The notes under the pieces: generated by a model
Database searches by the model: none
Seen by the model: only the letters and a program-made list of their open reading frames with translations
Told to the model about the DNA's origin: nothing
Source of the DNA: Amycolatopsis iheyensis
GTDB taxonomy: Bacteria > Actinomycetota > Actinomycetes > Mycobacteriales > Pseudonocardiaceae
Assembly (NCBI RefSeq): GCF_024703995.1
Contig: NZ_JAMXQV010000009.1
Span: forward strand, 294,599-358,598
Reading direction: 5' to 3'
DNA: 64,000 bases
Translations under genes and position numbers: made by a program
Shown here: one piece after another, positions 15,584 through 24,530 of the stretch
Position numbering within the stretch: the first letter of the stretch is position 1
How the letters are laid out: each line of letters begins with the position of its first letter

Positions 15584-16412
15584 GCACCGCGAGGACGTTG
15601 ACCGCGACGATCACGCCGATCGCCGCCCACGCGAGCGCGTCGAGGCGCTGGCCGAGCACCACCCAGCCGACCAGCGCAGCCAGCACCGGGTTGACGCTCA
15701 TCACCGTGCCGAACACCGGCGCCGGGATCCGCCGCAGCGTCAGCAGGTCGGCCAGCATCGGCACGGCCGACGACAGGACGCCGGCCGTCACCGCGGCCAG
15801 TACCGCGCCGAGGTCCGGCCGGTGCGCGATCATCGCGAAGACGCCGACCGGCACGTACGCGAGCCCGGACGCACCCGCGGCGGCCGCCGAGCCTTCGACG
15901 CCGGGGATGCGCGCGCCGATGGCGCGGTTGAGCAGGATGTAGCTCGCCCAGCACGCCGCCGCGAGCAGGGCCAGGCCGATGCCGAGGTAGTCGGTGCTCG
16001 GCCGGGGCCGCACCAGGACCAGCACGGCCGCCGCGGCGACCAGCGCGCCCAGCAGGTCGCCTCGCCGCCGCGACCCCGCCAGCGCGACCGCGAGAGGACC
16101 GAGGAACTCCAGCGTGACCGCCAGACCGAGGCCGATCCGGTCGACCGCGCTGTAGAGCGCGAGGTTCATCGTCCCGAACACCAGCGCCAGGGCCAGGACG
16201 AGCCGCCACTGCCCGGTGGTGAACGCGCGCAGCCGCGGCCGTCCGGTCGCCAGCAGCACGACGGCCGCGACCCACTGGCGGACCGCGACGACGCCGGCCG
16301 GGCCCAGCTGGGGGAACGCGAGCGCCGCCACGGACGCGCCGACCTGGTTGGCCAGCCCGCTGCCCGCCATCAGCGCCGCAGCCAGCCGGCGCCCGTCACC
16401 CGTGTTCGTCAT
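15438..16412 (-). CDS. EamA/RhtA-type drug-metabolite transporter
   Basis: The protein has 324 residues in two repeated five-helix EamA halves (LAAALMAGSGLANQVGASVA onward, then GIGLALLAAACWASYILLNR onward), with the short loop motifs of RhtA-like exporters (VTLEFLGPLAVAL, SVNPVLAALVGWVVLGQRL). It probably exports an amino acid or small metabolite. The start at ATG 16412 gives a normal N-terminus. The last membrane helix ends near LAVLRP; a Pro/Ser/Ala-rich tail of about 45 residues then runs into and antisense to the SnoaL-like gene, presumably because the original stop was lost. The divergent LysR gene at 16481 is the likely regulator. Confidence 0.82.
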   Translation of the reverse strand: MTNTGDGRRLAAALMAGSGLANQVGASVAALAFPQLGPAGVVAVRQWVAAVVLLATGRPRLRAFTTGQWRLVLALALVFGTMNLALYSAVDRIGLGLAVTLEFLGPLAVALAGSRRRGDLLGALVAAAAVLVLVRPRPSTDYLGIGLALLAAACWASYILLNRAIGARIPGVEGSAAAAGASGLAYVPVGVFAMIAHRPDLGAVLAAVTAGVLSSAVPMLADLLTLRRIPAPVFGTVMSVNPVLAALVGWVVLGQRLDALAWAAIGVIVAVNVLAVLRPAAPVPSSPSADGPAPHPTSPGTPAPPAAAAASSSGSSCPPRRSAA

Positions 16413-16480
16413 ACCCCGACTATCAGGCTCCGGCACGCATACGCAAAATGCATGCGACACGCCAGCGATACGCTGAACGC
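16413..16480. promoter_or_regulatory. LysR/EamA divergent promoter region
   Basis: The 68-bp gap holds the AT-richer segment GCATACGCAAAATGCATGCG and a second GCGATACGC copy. These resemble LysR T-N11-A half sites, but no single site is unambiguous. Confidence 0.4.
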
Positions 16481-17338
16481 ATGGATGCCGAGCTCGAGCT
16501 GCGCCACCTGCGTCACCTCGTCGCGGTCGTGGACACCGGGAGCTTCACCGACGCCGGGCTCGAGCTCGGCGTCTCGCAGGCGACGGTGTCGCGGACGGTG
16601 CTCGCGCTGGAGCGCGTCCTCGGGGTCCGGCTGCTGCACCGCACCAGCCGGACCGTCGAGCCGACCACGGCCGGGGTCGCCGTCCTCGCCCGCGCGAGGG
16701 TCCTGCTGGCCGACGCCGAAACGCTGGTGCACGAGGTCACCACCGGGCACACCCGGCTGCGGCTGGGTCACGCGTGGTCGGCGGCCGGCCGGCACACGCG
16801 GGAGTTCCAGCGCCGCTGGCAGGACCGCTACCCGGACGTCGAGCTGCAGCTGGTCCGGACCAACACCGCGACCGGCGGGCTGGCCGAGGGACGCTGCGAC
16901 CTGGCCCTCGTCCGGACCGCCGTCGACACCCGCCGGTACGCCCACGTCCTGGTCGGGCACGAACGCCGGTGCGTGGCGCTGGCCTCGGACGACCCGTGGG
17001 CGCGTCGCCGCTCGGTCCCGTTCGCCGAGCTCGCCGGCCGGACGCTCGTCGTCGACCGGCGCACCGGCACCACGACGGCGGACCTGTGGCCCGAGGACGC
17101 GCGCCCGGCAGTCGAGTACACCCACGACATCGACGACTGGCTGGCGGCGATCGCGACCGGGCGCTGCGCCGGTGTCACGCCGGAAGCCACCGCGGCGCAG
17201 TACCGGCGTGACGGCATCCGCTACCGCCCGCTGCGCGACGCGCCGAGCGTGCCGGTGCACCTGATCTGGCGCCACCGCGACGCCCACCCGGCAACGCACC
17301 TGGCGGCGGCCCTGCTGACGGAGCTCTACCGCGGCTGA
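16481..17338 (+). CDS. LysR-family transcriptional regulator
   Basis: The protein has 285 residues. The N-terminal winged HTH (residues ~6-65: LRHLRHLVAVVDTGSFTDAG, then LGVSQATVSRTVLALE) and linker helix are followed by a periplasmic-binding-type effector domain with GRCDLALVRTAVDT. I start at ATG 16481 rather than the in-frame ATG at 16448, which lies in the shared promoter. It is divergent from the EamA exporter, which is a classic LysR-target arrangement. The 3' end overlaps the convergent DUF998 gene by 13 bp. Confidence 0.88.
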   Translation: MDAELELRHLRHLVAVVDTGSFTDAGLELGVSQATVSRTVLALERVLGVRLLHRTSRTVEPTTAGVAVLARARVLLADAETLVHEVTTGHTRLRLGHAWSAAGRHTREFQRRWQDRYPDVELQLVRTNTATGGLAEGRCDLALVRTAVDTRRYAHVLVGHERRCVALASDDPWARRRSVPFAELAGRTLVVDRRTGTTTADLWPEDARPAVEYTHDIDDWLAAIATGRCAGVTPEATAAQYRRDGIRYRPLRDAPSVPVHLIWRHRDAHPATHLAAALLTELYRG

Positions 17339-17991
17339 GGTGGTCCGGACCGGGTGCCGACCGGGGCGAGCAGCACACCCAGCGCGACCAGCTCGGTCAG
17401 CGCCATCCCGCGTTCCACCAGCCCGAGCGGGATCAGCGTCCACCAGCGGCCGCCCTCGGTCGCGGCCACCACGACCGCGCCGAGGATCACCGCGAACCAG
17501 CCCAGTGACGCGATCGCCAGCACGCGCGCGAGCCACCGGCGGCCGGGCGAGCCCGGGAACGCCGCGCGCGCCGCGACCAGCACGGCCAGCGGCAGCGCGA
17601 CGAACGCGACCACGCTCGCGATCCGGTGCAGCGTGCCGCCGAAGTCCGAGCGGGAAACCGTGGCCCAGTCCGGCTTCGGGAAGGCCACGATCACCAGCAG
17701 CCCGACCGTCCACAGTGTACCGAGAATCGCCGCGGGCACCGGGAGCCGCCGCTGGCTGCTCAGCACCGCCAGCCCCGCGGCCGAGCCGAGCGCGACCAGG
17801 ACCACGGCCAGGTCGAACAGCCACTTGTGGTCGGACAGGCCGTATTCGCTGATCGTGCGGCGGGTCGCGCTGATCTGGTCGGTCGGCGGGATGACCTGCA
17901 GCAGCAACACCAACGCGGCGCCGAGGACGAGCGCGGCGACACCCGCCAGCGAGACCGCGACCGACGTTCGTCGCGCAGGGACCGTGACCAT
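17326..17991 (-). CDS. DUF998 family membrane protein
   Basis: The protein has 221 residues and six predicted hydrophobic helices. The motif ISATRRTISEYGLSDHKWLFD between helices 1 and 2 and the spacing of later helices identify DUF998, a polytopic family without assigned biochemical role. It has its own promoter region facing the carboxypeptidase gene, and no operon partner. Confidence 0.8.
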   Translation of the reverse strand: MVTVPARRTSVAVSLAGVAALVLGAALVLLLQVIPPTDQISATRRTISEYGLSDHKWLFDLAVVLVALGSAAGLAVLSSQRRLPVPAAILGTLWTVGLLVIVAFPKPDWATVSRSDFGGTLHRIASVVAFVALPLAVLVAARAAFPGSPGRRWLARVLAIASLGWFAVILGAVVVAATEGGRWWTLIPLGLVERGMALTELVALGVLLAPVGTRSGPPQPR

Positions 17992-18174
17992 GAACCGACA
18001 GTAGCCGAGCAGTGGTTGAACTCCCGGTGAAATGTCCTTTTGGTGGCTTGGCAGTGTGAAGACCAGGTGAAGCAGTACGACTTACGGCGGTTACCGCAGC
18101 GGGTTTTCGTCCATTACGGTCACTCGCTACCGGTACGTCCGTTGGTGCCGGCCTCGTCAAGGAGGTCTTTGCCT

Positions 18175-20658
18175 GTGGGGAATTCACCAAGAAGACTGGT
18201 GCTGCTGGCCTCGGCGGTGGCACTGTCCGCAACGTTCGTCGCGTTGCCCGCGGGGACGGCCGGCGCGGCGCAGAACATCCTGCGCGCCGACAAGTCCGTG
18301 ACGCGCTCGTGCTTCGCGAAACTGCTGCCCAAGGGCACTTCGGGCACCGACCGCCGCGAGCTGACGTCCACCGTGGACGGCCTCGTCCAGGCGCGTCTCA
18401 AGGCGACCAAGGGCGCCGAAGGCGACTGGGACGTCGCCGTGTTCGACAAGACCACGGGCGCGGTCGTCGCCGCCTCCGCGGCGTTGCGCTCCCACGAACT
18501 CGCCGAAAGCTTCGTGAAGAAGGGCCAGCAGCTCGTCGTCCAGGGCTGCCGCAACGGCGGCCCGGCCGACCAGGTCCAGCTGGGCGTCGACTTCCTGGCG
18601 CTGACGCCGCAGGGCACGCCGACCACCGCGCAGAAGGCGCAGCTGGTGCGCGTCCAGACCCCGACGCGCGCCGACAAGACCAAGCTCAACGGGCTCGGCC
18701 TCGACGTCACGGAGAAGGGTGACGCGACCGGTGTCGAGGTCGTCCTGGCCGACGACGCCGACCGGCAGACCCTGACCAGCAGCGGCCTGAAGTCGAGCGT
18801 CGTCACGGCCGACCTGTCGGCCAAGTCCGTCGCCGACGCGAAGGCCGACCGCGCGTACGCCGCGGCGACGCCCAAGTCCGTGCTGCCCTCGGGCCGGACC
18901 AGCTACCGCCACCTCTACGACTACGAGTACGAGATGAAGGAGCTGGCGCGCAAGAACCCGGGCCTCGTTTCGGCGTTCACCATGCCGGAGCCGACCTGGG
19001 AAGGCCGCGACGTCATGGGGCTGGAGATCGCCACCGACGTCAAGAACGTCACCGACGGCAAGCCGGTCGACTTCACCATGGGCGTGCACCACGCTCGTGA
19101 GTGGCCGGCGGGCGAGCACGTCATGGAGTGGGCGTACGAGCTGGTCAACGGCTACTCGCACGACAACTCGATCCGGAGCATGGTCGGCAAGACCCGCAAC
19201 ATCATCGTGCCGATCGTCAACCCGGACGGCTTCGACATCTCCCGCGAAGCCGAGCCCAAGGGTGACTTCACCCGGTTCGACTACGAGATGAAGCGCAAGA
19301 ACTGCAACGTCAACGACTCGCCGCCGCAGTACGCCACCGGCGTTTGCAAGGCCAACCCCGGCGGCCGCATCCGCGGCACCGACCCGAACCGCAACTACGC
19401 CGGGTTCTGGGGCGGCAACGGCGCCGAGATCGCGTGGAGCGGCGACACCTTCCGCGGGTCCGCGCCGTTCTCCGAGCCCGAGTCGCGCAACATCCGCTCG
19501 ATCGTGTCGAGCCGCCAGGTCACGAACCTGATCACCTGGCACACCAACGCGGCACTGGTGCTGCGCCCGCCGGGCGTGGCCGACGTGCGGCCGCCGCTGG
19601 AGGAGCCGGCGTACAAGGCGCTCGGTGACAAGCTGGCCTCGCGCAACGGCTACACGAGCGAGCCGAGCTGGGCGCTCTACGACACGACCGGCACCACCGA
19701 GGACTGGTCGTACTGGGCCACCGGTGGCTGGGGCTTCACCATCGAGGTCGGCGGCGCCGGCTTCCACGAGGCATACGAGACCGCGGTCGTCGCCGAGTAC
19801 GCCGGGCTGGCCCCGACGACCGGCGCGGGCAAGGGCGGCAACCGGGCGGCGCTGCTGGACATGCTGGCCAACACCGCCGACCCGCAGGCGCACTCGACGC
19901 TGATCGGCTCGGCGCCGAAGGGCTACCAGCTGAAGCTGCACAAGACGTTCCAGACGCCGACGTCGCCGGTGATCCAGCCCGACGGCTCCACCAAGCCGCC
20001 GATCTACGTCACCGACGACCTGAACTCGACGTTCACCACCACCGGCGGGCGGTTCGCCTGGTCGGTCAACCCCTCGACCCGGCCGTACGTCGCGGGTCGC
20101 TACGGGCGCGACCCGCAGGGCCCGGCGCAGCAGGGCTTCGCGGTGACGAACCCGGCCGGGGTGCCGCCGATCAACCAGAACTACCCGGCCGATCCGGCGG
20201 GTGACACGTTCACCTTCCACGTCAACGGCATGCCGCAGGTGGACAACGGGAAGTTCAGCGTCAACATCAACTGGGCGAACACGGCCACCGACTGGGACCT
20301 GTTCATCTACGACGCGGCGGGCAACCTGGTCAGCTCGTCGGCCAACGGCGGCACGACGTCCGAGCACGCCGTGCTGTTCGACCCGCCGGCCGGTGACTAC
20401 ACGGCCGTGGTCGTGAACTACGACCAGGCGAACCCGAACGCGGTCGACGACTGGACCGGCGACGTGTCGTTCTCGTCGCCGATCCCGCCGACGTACGGGA
20501 CGAAGGAGGCCTACCAGCTGACCTGCTCGACGGCCAAGGGCAAGCTGGTCGGCGTGGCGGACGTCTACGCGGACCGCGGCCAGACGGTCGACGTCGGCGA
20601 GGTCTGCACCCGCTCCGCGCACGCGCAGAAGCAGCGCGCCTCGGGTGGTACCCGGTAG
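18175..20658 (+). CDS. Secreted zinc carboxypeptidase, peptidase family M14
   Basis: The protein has 827 residues. Signal peptide: NSPRRLVLLASAVALSATFV, cleaved after GTAGA. A propeptide of about 200 residues precedes the M14 domain, whose zinc ligands His306 and Glu309 (HHAREW), third ligand His456 (TWHTN) and catalytic Glu524 (FTIEVGG) are all present. A C-terminal beta-sandwich similar to pre-peptidase domains (TDWDLFIYDAAGNLVSSSAN, PAGDYTAVVVNYD) follows and may bind substrate or aid secretion. The start is GTG 18175, nine bases after AAGGAGGT; earlier in-frame TTG/GTG codons lack a ribosome site. It should trim peptides outside the cell. Confidence 0.9.
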   Translation: MGNSPRRLVLLASAVALSATFVALPAGTAGAAQNILRADKSVTRSCFAKLLPKGTSGTDRRELTSTVDGLVQARLKATKGAEGDWDVAVFDKTTGAVVAASAALRSHELAESFVKKGQQLVVQGCRNGGPADQVQLGVDFLALTPQGTPTTAQKAQLVRVQTPTRADKTKLNGLGLDVTEKGDATGVEVVLADDADRQTLTSSGLKSSVVTADLSAKSVADAKADRAYAAATPKSVLPSGRTSYRHLYDYEYEMKELARKNPGLVSAFTMPEPTWEGRDVMGLEIATDVKNVTDGKPVDFTMGVHHAREWPAGEHVMEWAYELVNGYSHDNSIRSMVGKTRNIIVPIVNPDGFDISREAEPKGDFTRFDYEMKRKNCNVNDSPPQYATGVCKANPGGRIRGTDPNRNYAGFWGGNGAEIAWSGDTFRGSAPFSEPESRNIRSIVSSRQVTNLITWHTNAALVLRPPGVADVRPPLEEPAYKALGDKLASRNGYTSEPSWALYDTTGTTEDWSYWATGGWGFTIEVGGAGFHEAYETAVVAEYAGLAPTTGAGKGGNRAALLDMLANTADPQAHSTLIGSAPKGYQLKLHKTFQTPTSPVIQPDGSTKPPIYVTDDLNSTFTTTGGRFAWSVNPSTRPYVAGRYGRDPQGPAQQGFAVTNPAGVPPINQNYPADPAGDTFTFHVNGMPQVDNGKFSVNINWANTATDWDLFIYDAAGNLVSSSANGGTTSEHAVLFDPPAGDYTAVVVNYDQANPNAVDDWTGDVSFSSPIPPTYGTKEAYQLTCSTAKGKLVGVADVYADRGQTVDVGEVCTRSAHAQKQRASGGTR

Positions 20659-20669
20659 TTGGTCGATCC

Positions 20670-20705
20670 GTGAAGGCCTTCTCGCTGCGGCGAGGAGGCC
20701 TTCAC
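20670..20705. terminator. Bidirectional hairpin terminator
   Basis: GTGAAGGCCTTCTCG (20670-20684) pairs with CGAGGAGGCCTTCAC (20691-20705) through 15 positions with one G-T pair and a 6-nt loop. It serves the carboxypeptidase gene and the convergent LysE gene, whose stop codon lies in the right arm. Confidence 0.8.
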
Positions 20706-21307
20706 GGCGTTACGGCGAGGGTGATGCCGAGGACGACGAGAACCGTGCCGACGGTGCGGTTCAGGGCCGGTTTCGCGTGCTCGTACCAGCGCTGGGTGGC
20801 GGGCGCGGAGAACAGCAGGGCGACCGACAGGTGCCAGGCCGTCGAGGCCACGACGATGAGCGCGACCGCGGCCGCTTTGACGGCGGCGGGTTCGGTGGGC
20901 GGCAGGGTCGCGGTCAGGACGCTGCCGAAGAACGCGGCGGCCTTGGGGTTGGTCAGGTTGCTGAGCACGCCCTGGCGGAACGCGCTGCCGTGCTTCGTCG
21001 GCGGGGCGGCGTCCGGCGCGCGGGCCTTCAGCCAGAGTTTGAGGCCGAGCCAGGCGAGGTAAGCGCCGCAGACGATGCGCAGAGCCGTGGCGAGCCAGGG
21101 TTCGCGTGCCAGCACCGCTCCCAGTCCGAAGACGGCTACCGCGGCCAGCACCCCGCCCGCCGCGACCACCCCGAGCGCGACCGCCACGGCGGCCCGGCGC
21201 GTCCCGGCCGCGGCCGTGTGCGCGATGAGCACGAAGTTCGGGCCGGGGGAGACCGCGGCGGGGAGGTAGGCCAGCAGCACCGTGCCCAGCGTGGCCGCCG
21301 GGCTCAC
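20702..21307 (-). CDS. LysE/RhtB-family amino-acid exporter
   Basis: The protein has 201 residues and six hydrophobic segments. It shows the family signature SPGPNFVLIAHTAAAGTRRA in the first loop and RQGVLSNLTNPKAAAFFGSV in the central loop. It should export an amino acid or related metabolite by proton antiport. The GTG start overlaps the stop of the J-domain/NERD gene by four bases (GTGA), so it is translationally coupled to that gene, an odd partnership with no obvious functional link. Confidence 0.85.
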   Translation of the reverse strand: MSPAATLGTVLLAYLPAAVSPGPNFVLIAHTAAAGTRRAAVAVALGVVAAGGVLAAVAVFGLGAVLAREPWLATALRIVCGAYLAWLGLKLWLKARAPDAAPPTKHGSAFRQGVLSNLTNPKAAAFFGSVLTATLPPTEPAAVKAAAVALIVVASTAWHLSVALLFSAPATQRWYEHAKPALNRTVGTVLVVLGITLAVTP

Positions 21308-22410
21308 GCGGCCCGGCCGCCCCCGCCGACCACCTGGTCACGCATCGTCCGCAGCGCCTGGTGGTCCACAGTGGACGGATCGGCGGCGAGCCACTCGCCG
21401 ATCTCGTGCAGGAACTCCTCGGGCGTCATCGGCGCGGCCGGCAGGTCGTCCGGGTCGGCCGTGGTCAGGTCGCCGCTGCGGCTCGGGTACACGATCATCG
21501 CCCCGCGCAGCGCCACGCCCGGCAGCAGGTCGCGGTAGGCGGCGAGGCTCTCGGCGAGCCGGCTGCCGCCGCCGCGGAACGGCCGGCCGTTGCGCAGCAG
21601 CCGGCCGTCTTCGGCGGTCTCGTAGTGCCCGGGCAGCCACAGCTTCGACTCGATCAGCACCAGCCGCTTCCCGCACAGCACCGCGTGGTCGACGTCGGCG
21701 AACACCGAGCCGGGCCAGGCGAGGCCGTGGAAGATCCGGGCGCCGGGCAGCCGGGTCAGGTAGCGCTCGAGCAGGTCGGCGGTGAGCCGCTCGGCCAGCT
21801 CGTCGCGCTCGGTGCCGGGCGCGCCGAAGACGGTCCGGCCGCCGAACTCCTCGGCGAAGGCCTCGCGGGCCCGGTTCGCCCGCAGGTAGCCGCGCGCCAG
21901 GCGCTGGACGAGCAGCGCGGTGCCGGCGGTCAGCAGCAGCCAGACGATCAGCACCGGCGTGCTGAACCCGACCCCGGTGACCAGCGGCAGCAGCACGAGC
22001 ACCATCCCGGCCACCGCGGCGACCACGGGCGTGTGCCCCGGTCCGCGGCGGCGGCCGTGGCGCATCCGGGTGTCCTGGCCGGCGAAGTGCCACCAGCTCA
22101 GGTCTTCGGCGTCGAGTTCGGGCAGGTCGGGGACGAACCCCGGCTCGTCGCCGAAGCGGCGGCGGGGTCGCGGCCGAACCGGCACGGGCACCACGGTGGC
22201 GCCGTTCGAGTCGTAGCGGGCGCGGGCGACGGGATCGCTCAGGACGTCGTAGGCCTCGCGGAGCAGCCGGAACGTGCCGACCGTGCCGCCGCCGTCGGGG
22301 TGCATGGTCTTCGCCAGCCGGCGGTAGGCCGTCTTGACGTCGGTCGCCGTGGCGTCCCGGCGGAGGCCGAGCACCTCGTAGAAGTCGACCTCGGGCACGC
22401 TGGTGTTCAC
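21304..22410 (-). CDS. J-domain / transmembrane / NERD nuclease-like fusion protein
   Basis: The protein has 368 residues. Residues 8-66 form a DnaJ J-domain with the HPD tripeptide at 37-39 (LAKTMHPDGGG). After a Pro/Arg linker come two adjacent membrane helices (about 128-170). Residues ~195-350 resemble NERD nuclease-related domains, with VFADVDHAVLCGKRLVLIESKLW giving a PD-(D/E)xK-like Asp ... Glu-x-Lys core. J-domains recruit and stimulate Hsp70; NERD domains are thought to be nucleases acting on DNA. Co-occurrence of both in one membrane protein is unusual. The start is GTG 22410. The upstream 424 bp contains a LexA-like box, but about 320 bp away and not clearly its promoter. Confidence 0.72.
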   Translation of the reverse strand: MNTSVPEVDFYEVLGLRRDATATDVKTAYRRLAKTMHPDGGGTVGTFRLLREAYDVLSDPVARARYDSNGATVVPVPVRPRPRRRFGDEPGFVPDLPELDAEDLSWWHFAGQDTRMRHGRRRGPGHTPVVAAVAGMVLVLLPLVTGVGFSTPVLIVWLLLTAGTALLVQRLARGYLRANRAREAFAEEFGGRTVFGAPGTERDELAERLTADLLERYLTRLPGARIFHGLAWPGSVFADVDHAVLCGKRLVLIESKLWLPGHYETAEDGRLLRNGRPFRGGGSRLAESLAAYRDLLPGVALRGAMIVYPSRSGDLTTADPDDLPAAPMTPEEFLHEIGEWLAADPSTVDHQALRTMRDQVVGGGGRAA

Positions 22411-22727
22411 CTCCGGATGGCTGCGCGAAAGACTTTATGGGACCCGGTTTCCGGGCCGGTCACCGCCTCTTCGGCGCGTCGGGGTGATGGTCCTCCGGCG
22501 CAGGTCAGTGCGTGTCCGAAGGTTTACCGCTGACGGCCGGGGTTTCGCGCCTCCCGCGCTCGCGGGGGGTGGCGGGTGCGTGACGGGCTCCTGTGCGGTC
22601 GCCCGGTCGCGTTTCCGGTGCTCCGTGACTGTCTACTGAGGACTCTTTGTCACCTGGAAGTGTTGCGGCATGGTCGGGTGCAGCGGCTTTGGTGACTTTT
22701 CGTAGCCGGATTTCACCTGAACAGACG

Positions 22728-22741
22728 CGAACACGTGTTCG
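22728..22741. promoter_or_regulatory. LexA (SOS) box
   Basis: CGAACACGTGTTCG is a perfect palindrome fitting the actinobacterial LexA consensus CGAAC-N4-GTTCG. No intact gene follows it on the plus strand. Confidence 0.65.
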
Positions 22742-22785
22742 AATCCGTGGGTAAGCTGAACGCATGTCCTCGGCACCCCACGAAC

Positions 22786-22829
22786 GTGACGGGCCCACCG
22801 CCACCCCACCTCGGCAGCGGGCCCGTCAC
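22786..22829 (-). terminator. Hairpin terminator of the aryl-CoA ligase gene
   Basis: GTGACGGGCCC (22786-22796) and GGGCCCGTCAC (22819-22829) are perfect 11-bp complements around a 22-nt loop, starting 5 bp past the ligase stop on the minus strand. Confidence 0.7.
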
Positions 22830-22834
22830 CCCGT

Positions 22835-24418
22835 TCACCGCTCGCGCAGCAGGAAGCGCTGGAGCTTCCCGCTGGCGTTGCGCGGCAATGCGTCGATGAA
22901 CCGCACCCGGCGCGGGTACTTGTACGGCGCGGCAACGGCTTTGGCGTGCTCCTGCAGGGCGCGCACCACGTCCGGGCCGGGCGGCACGCCGGGCCGGAGC
23001 ACGACGAAGGCGGTCACCACCGCGCCCCGATCCGGATCGGGCGTGCCGACGACCGCGCACTCGTCGACGTCCGGGTGGGTCAGCAGCACTTCTTCGACCT
23101 CGGGAGCGGCGATGTTGTAACCGGAGGAGACGATCATGTCGTCGCTGCGCGCCACGAACCGGAAGTACCCGTCGGGTTCGCGCACATAGGTGTCGCCGGT
23201 CAGGTTCCAGCCGTCGTGCACGTAGTCGGCCTGTCGCGGGTCCTCGAGGTAGCGGCAGCCGGTGGGGCCCTGCACGGCGAGGCGCCCGGGCGTGCCGTCG
23301 GGCGCGGGCTCGCCGTCGAGGTCGAGCACGGCGGCGCGGAACCCGGGCACGACGGTGCCGGTCGTGCCCGGGCGCACGGCGTCGTCGGCGGCGGAGATGA
23401 ACACGTGGAGCATCTCCGTGCTGCCGATGCCGTCGATGAGCGGCCGCCCGACGACCTCGCGGTACTGCTCGGCCACGGTGGCGGGCAACGCTTCCCCGGC
23501 GGAGACGGCGCGGCGGACGCCGGCCAGCAGGGGACCGTCGCCGGAGCCGAGGATCGCGCGGTAGGCGGTGGGCGCGGTGAACAGCACGGTCACCGAGTGC
23601 TCGGCGACGATCGAGGCCAGCTCCTTGGGGGTGGCGCGTTCCAGTAGCAGCACCGACGCGCCGGCGTGCAGCGGGAAGACGAGCAGGCCGCCCAGGCCGA
23701 AGGTGAACGCCAGCGGCGGCGTGCCGCAGAAGAGGTCGTCCGCGGTGGGGCGGAGGACGTGCCGGGAGAAGGTGTCGGCGATGGCGAGCAGGTCGCGGTG
23801 GAAGTGCATGGTCGCCTTGGGGGTCCCGGTGGTGCCGGAGGTGAAGGCGAGCAGGGCGACGTCGTCGGCGGCGGTTTCGACGTCGGCGAAGGTGGCCGGG
23901 TGGCGGGCGCAGCGTTCGGCCAGCTCGGCGCCGTAGGAGACGACGGGTAGCCCGGGCGGCAGTTCGTCGAGCAGGTGCTCGTCGCAGAGGACGACGGCGG
24001 GCCGGGCGCGGTCGACGATCTTGTCGAGCTCGTGCCGGCGCAGCATCGGCATCGTCGAGACGGCGACGGCCCCGGCCTTGAGCACGGCGAGCCAGCACGC
24101 GGCCAGCCAGGGCGTGTTGGTGCCGCGCAGCAGCACCCGGTTCCCGGGCACGACGCCGAGCTCGGCGGTGAGCACGTGGGCGATCCGGTTGGCGCGCGCG
24201 AGGACGTCGCCGTAGGTCCAGGTCTCGTGGAGCGAGCGCAGGCAGGGCCGGTCCGCGCCGAGCCGCTCGACGGCGCCGTCGAGCAGGGCGGTGGCGGCGT
24301 TGAGCCGCTCGGGATAGCGCAGCTCGGGCAGGTCGAAGACGAGCCGAGGCCACTGCGCGGCGGGCGGCAGCCGGTCACGGCAGAAGGAGTCGATGTGCGC
24401 GCTGGGAGAAAGCCTCAT
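22835..24418 (-). CDS. Aryl-CoA ligase (benzoate/2-aminobenzoate-CoA ligase-like)
   Basis: This is a 527-residue ANL-superfamily enzyme. The P-loop FTSGTTGTPKATMHFHRD, the A5-like motif GIGSTEMLHVF, A7/A8 (LTGDTYVREPDGYFRFVARS, then DDMIVSSGYNI) and A10 (PRNASGKLQRF) are intact. MHFHRD and GSTEMLH are characteristic of the benzoate/anthranilate-CoA ligase branch rather than fatty-acyl ligases. It would activate an aromatic acid through an adenylate. The start is ATG 24418, where homology begins. A broken LysR gene lies divergently, so any specific control has been lost; no ring-cleaving or monooxygenase partner is present. Confidence 0.82.
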   Translation of the reverse strand: MRLSPSAHIDSFCRDRLPPAAQWPRLVFDLPELRYPERLNAATALLDGAVERLGADRPCLRSLHETWTYGDVLARANRIAHVLTAELGVVPGNRVLLRGTNTPWLAACWLAVLKAGAVAVSTMPMLRRHELDKIVDRARPAVVLCDEHLLDELPPGLPVVSYGAELAERCARHPATFADVETAADDVALLAFTSGTTGTPKATMHFHRDLLAIADTFSRHVLRPTADDLFCGTPPLAFTFGLGGLLVFPLHAGASVLLLERATPKELASIVAEHSVTVLFTAPTAYRAILGSGDGPLLAGVRRAVSAGEALPATVAEQYREVVGRPLIDGIGSTEMLHVFISAADDAVRPGTTGTVVPGFRAAVLDLDGEPAPDGTPGRLAVQGPTGCRYLEDPRQADYVHDGWNLTGDTYVREPDGYFRFVARSDDMIVSSGYNIAAPEVEEVLLTHPDVDECAVVGTPDPDRGAVVTAFVVLRPGVPPGPDVVRALQEHAKAVAAPYKYPRRVRFIDALPRNASGKLQRFLLRER

Positions 24419-24530
24419 CGCAACCCCTCGGGTCGACCTGCACCACGAGGAAGGTAGCACTCGTTTCGACCGTCGAGAAGGCGCAATGTCGTAGTAATGA
24501 CGGCAGCGACAGAAGTGCAATGTCCCGAGG

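Larger units (their letters stand above)
22411..22834. other. 424-bp intergenic region with an orphan SOS-type promoter
   Basis: I find no convincing gene here. It holds a LexA-like box at 22728, a TAAGCT -10-like element (22752-22757) and an ATG at 22764 that opens only a reading frame antisense to the CoA ligase. The stretch GTGTTCGAATCC-N2-GGTAAGCT closely resembles the promoter of the DUF222 gene at 63385 (GTGTTCGAACCCC-GGTAATCT), so this may be the promoter left by a lost DUF222-type gene. Confidence 0.5.

Noticed and set aside
22764..23120. 118-codon open frame directly after the LexA box
   Set aside because: Except for its first bases it is antisense to the conserved C-terminus of the aryl-CoA ligase and matches no SOS gene that I know.
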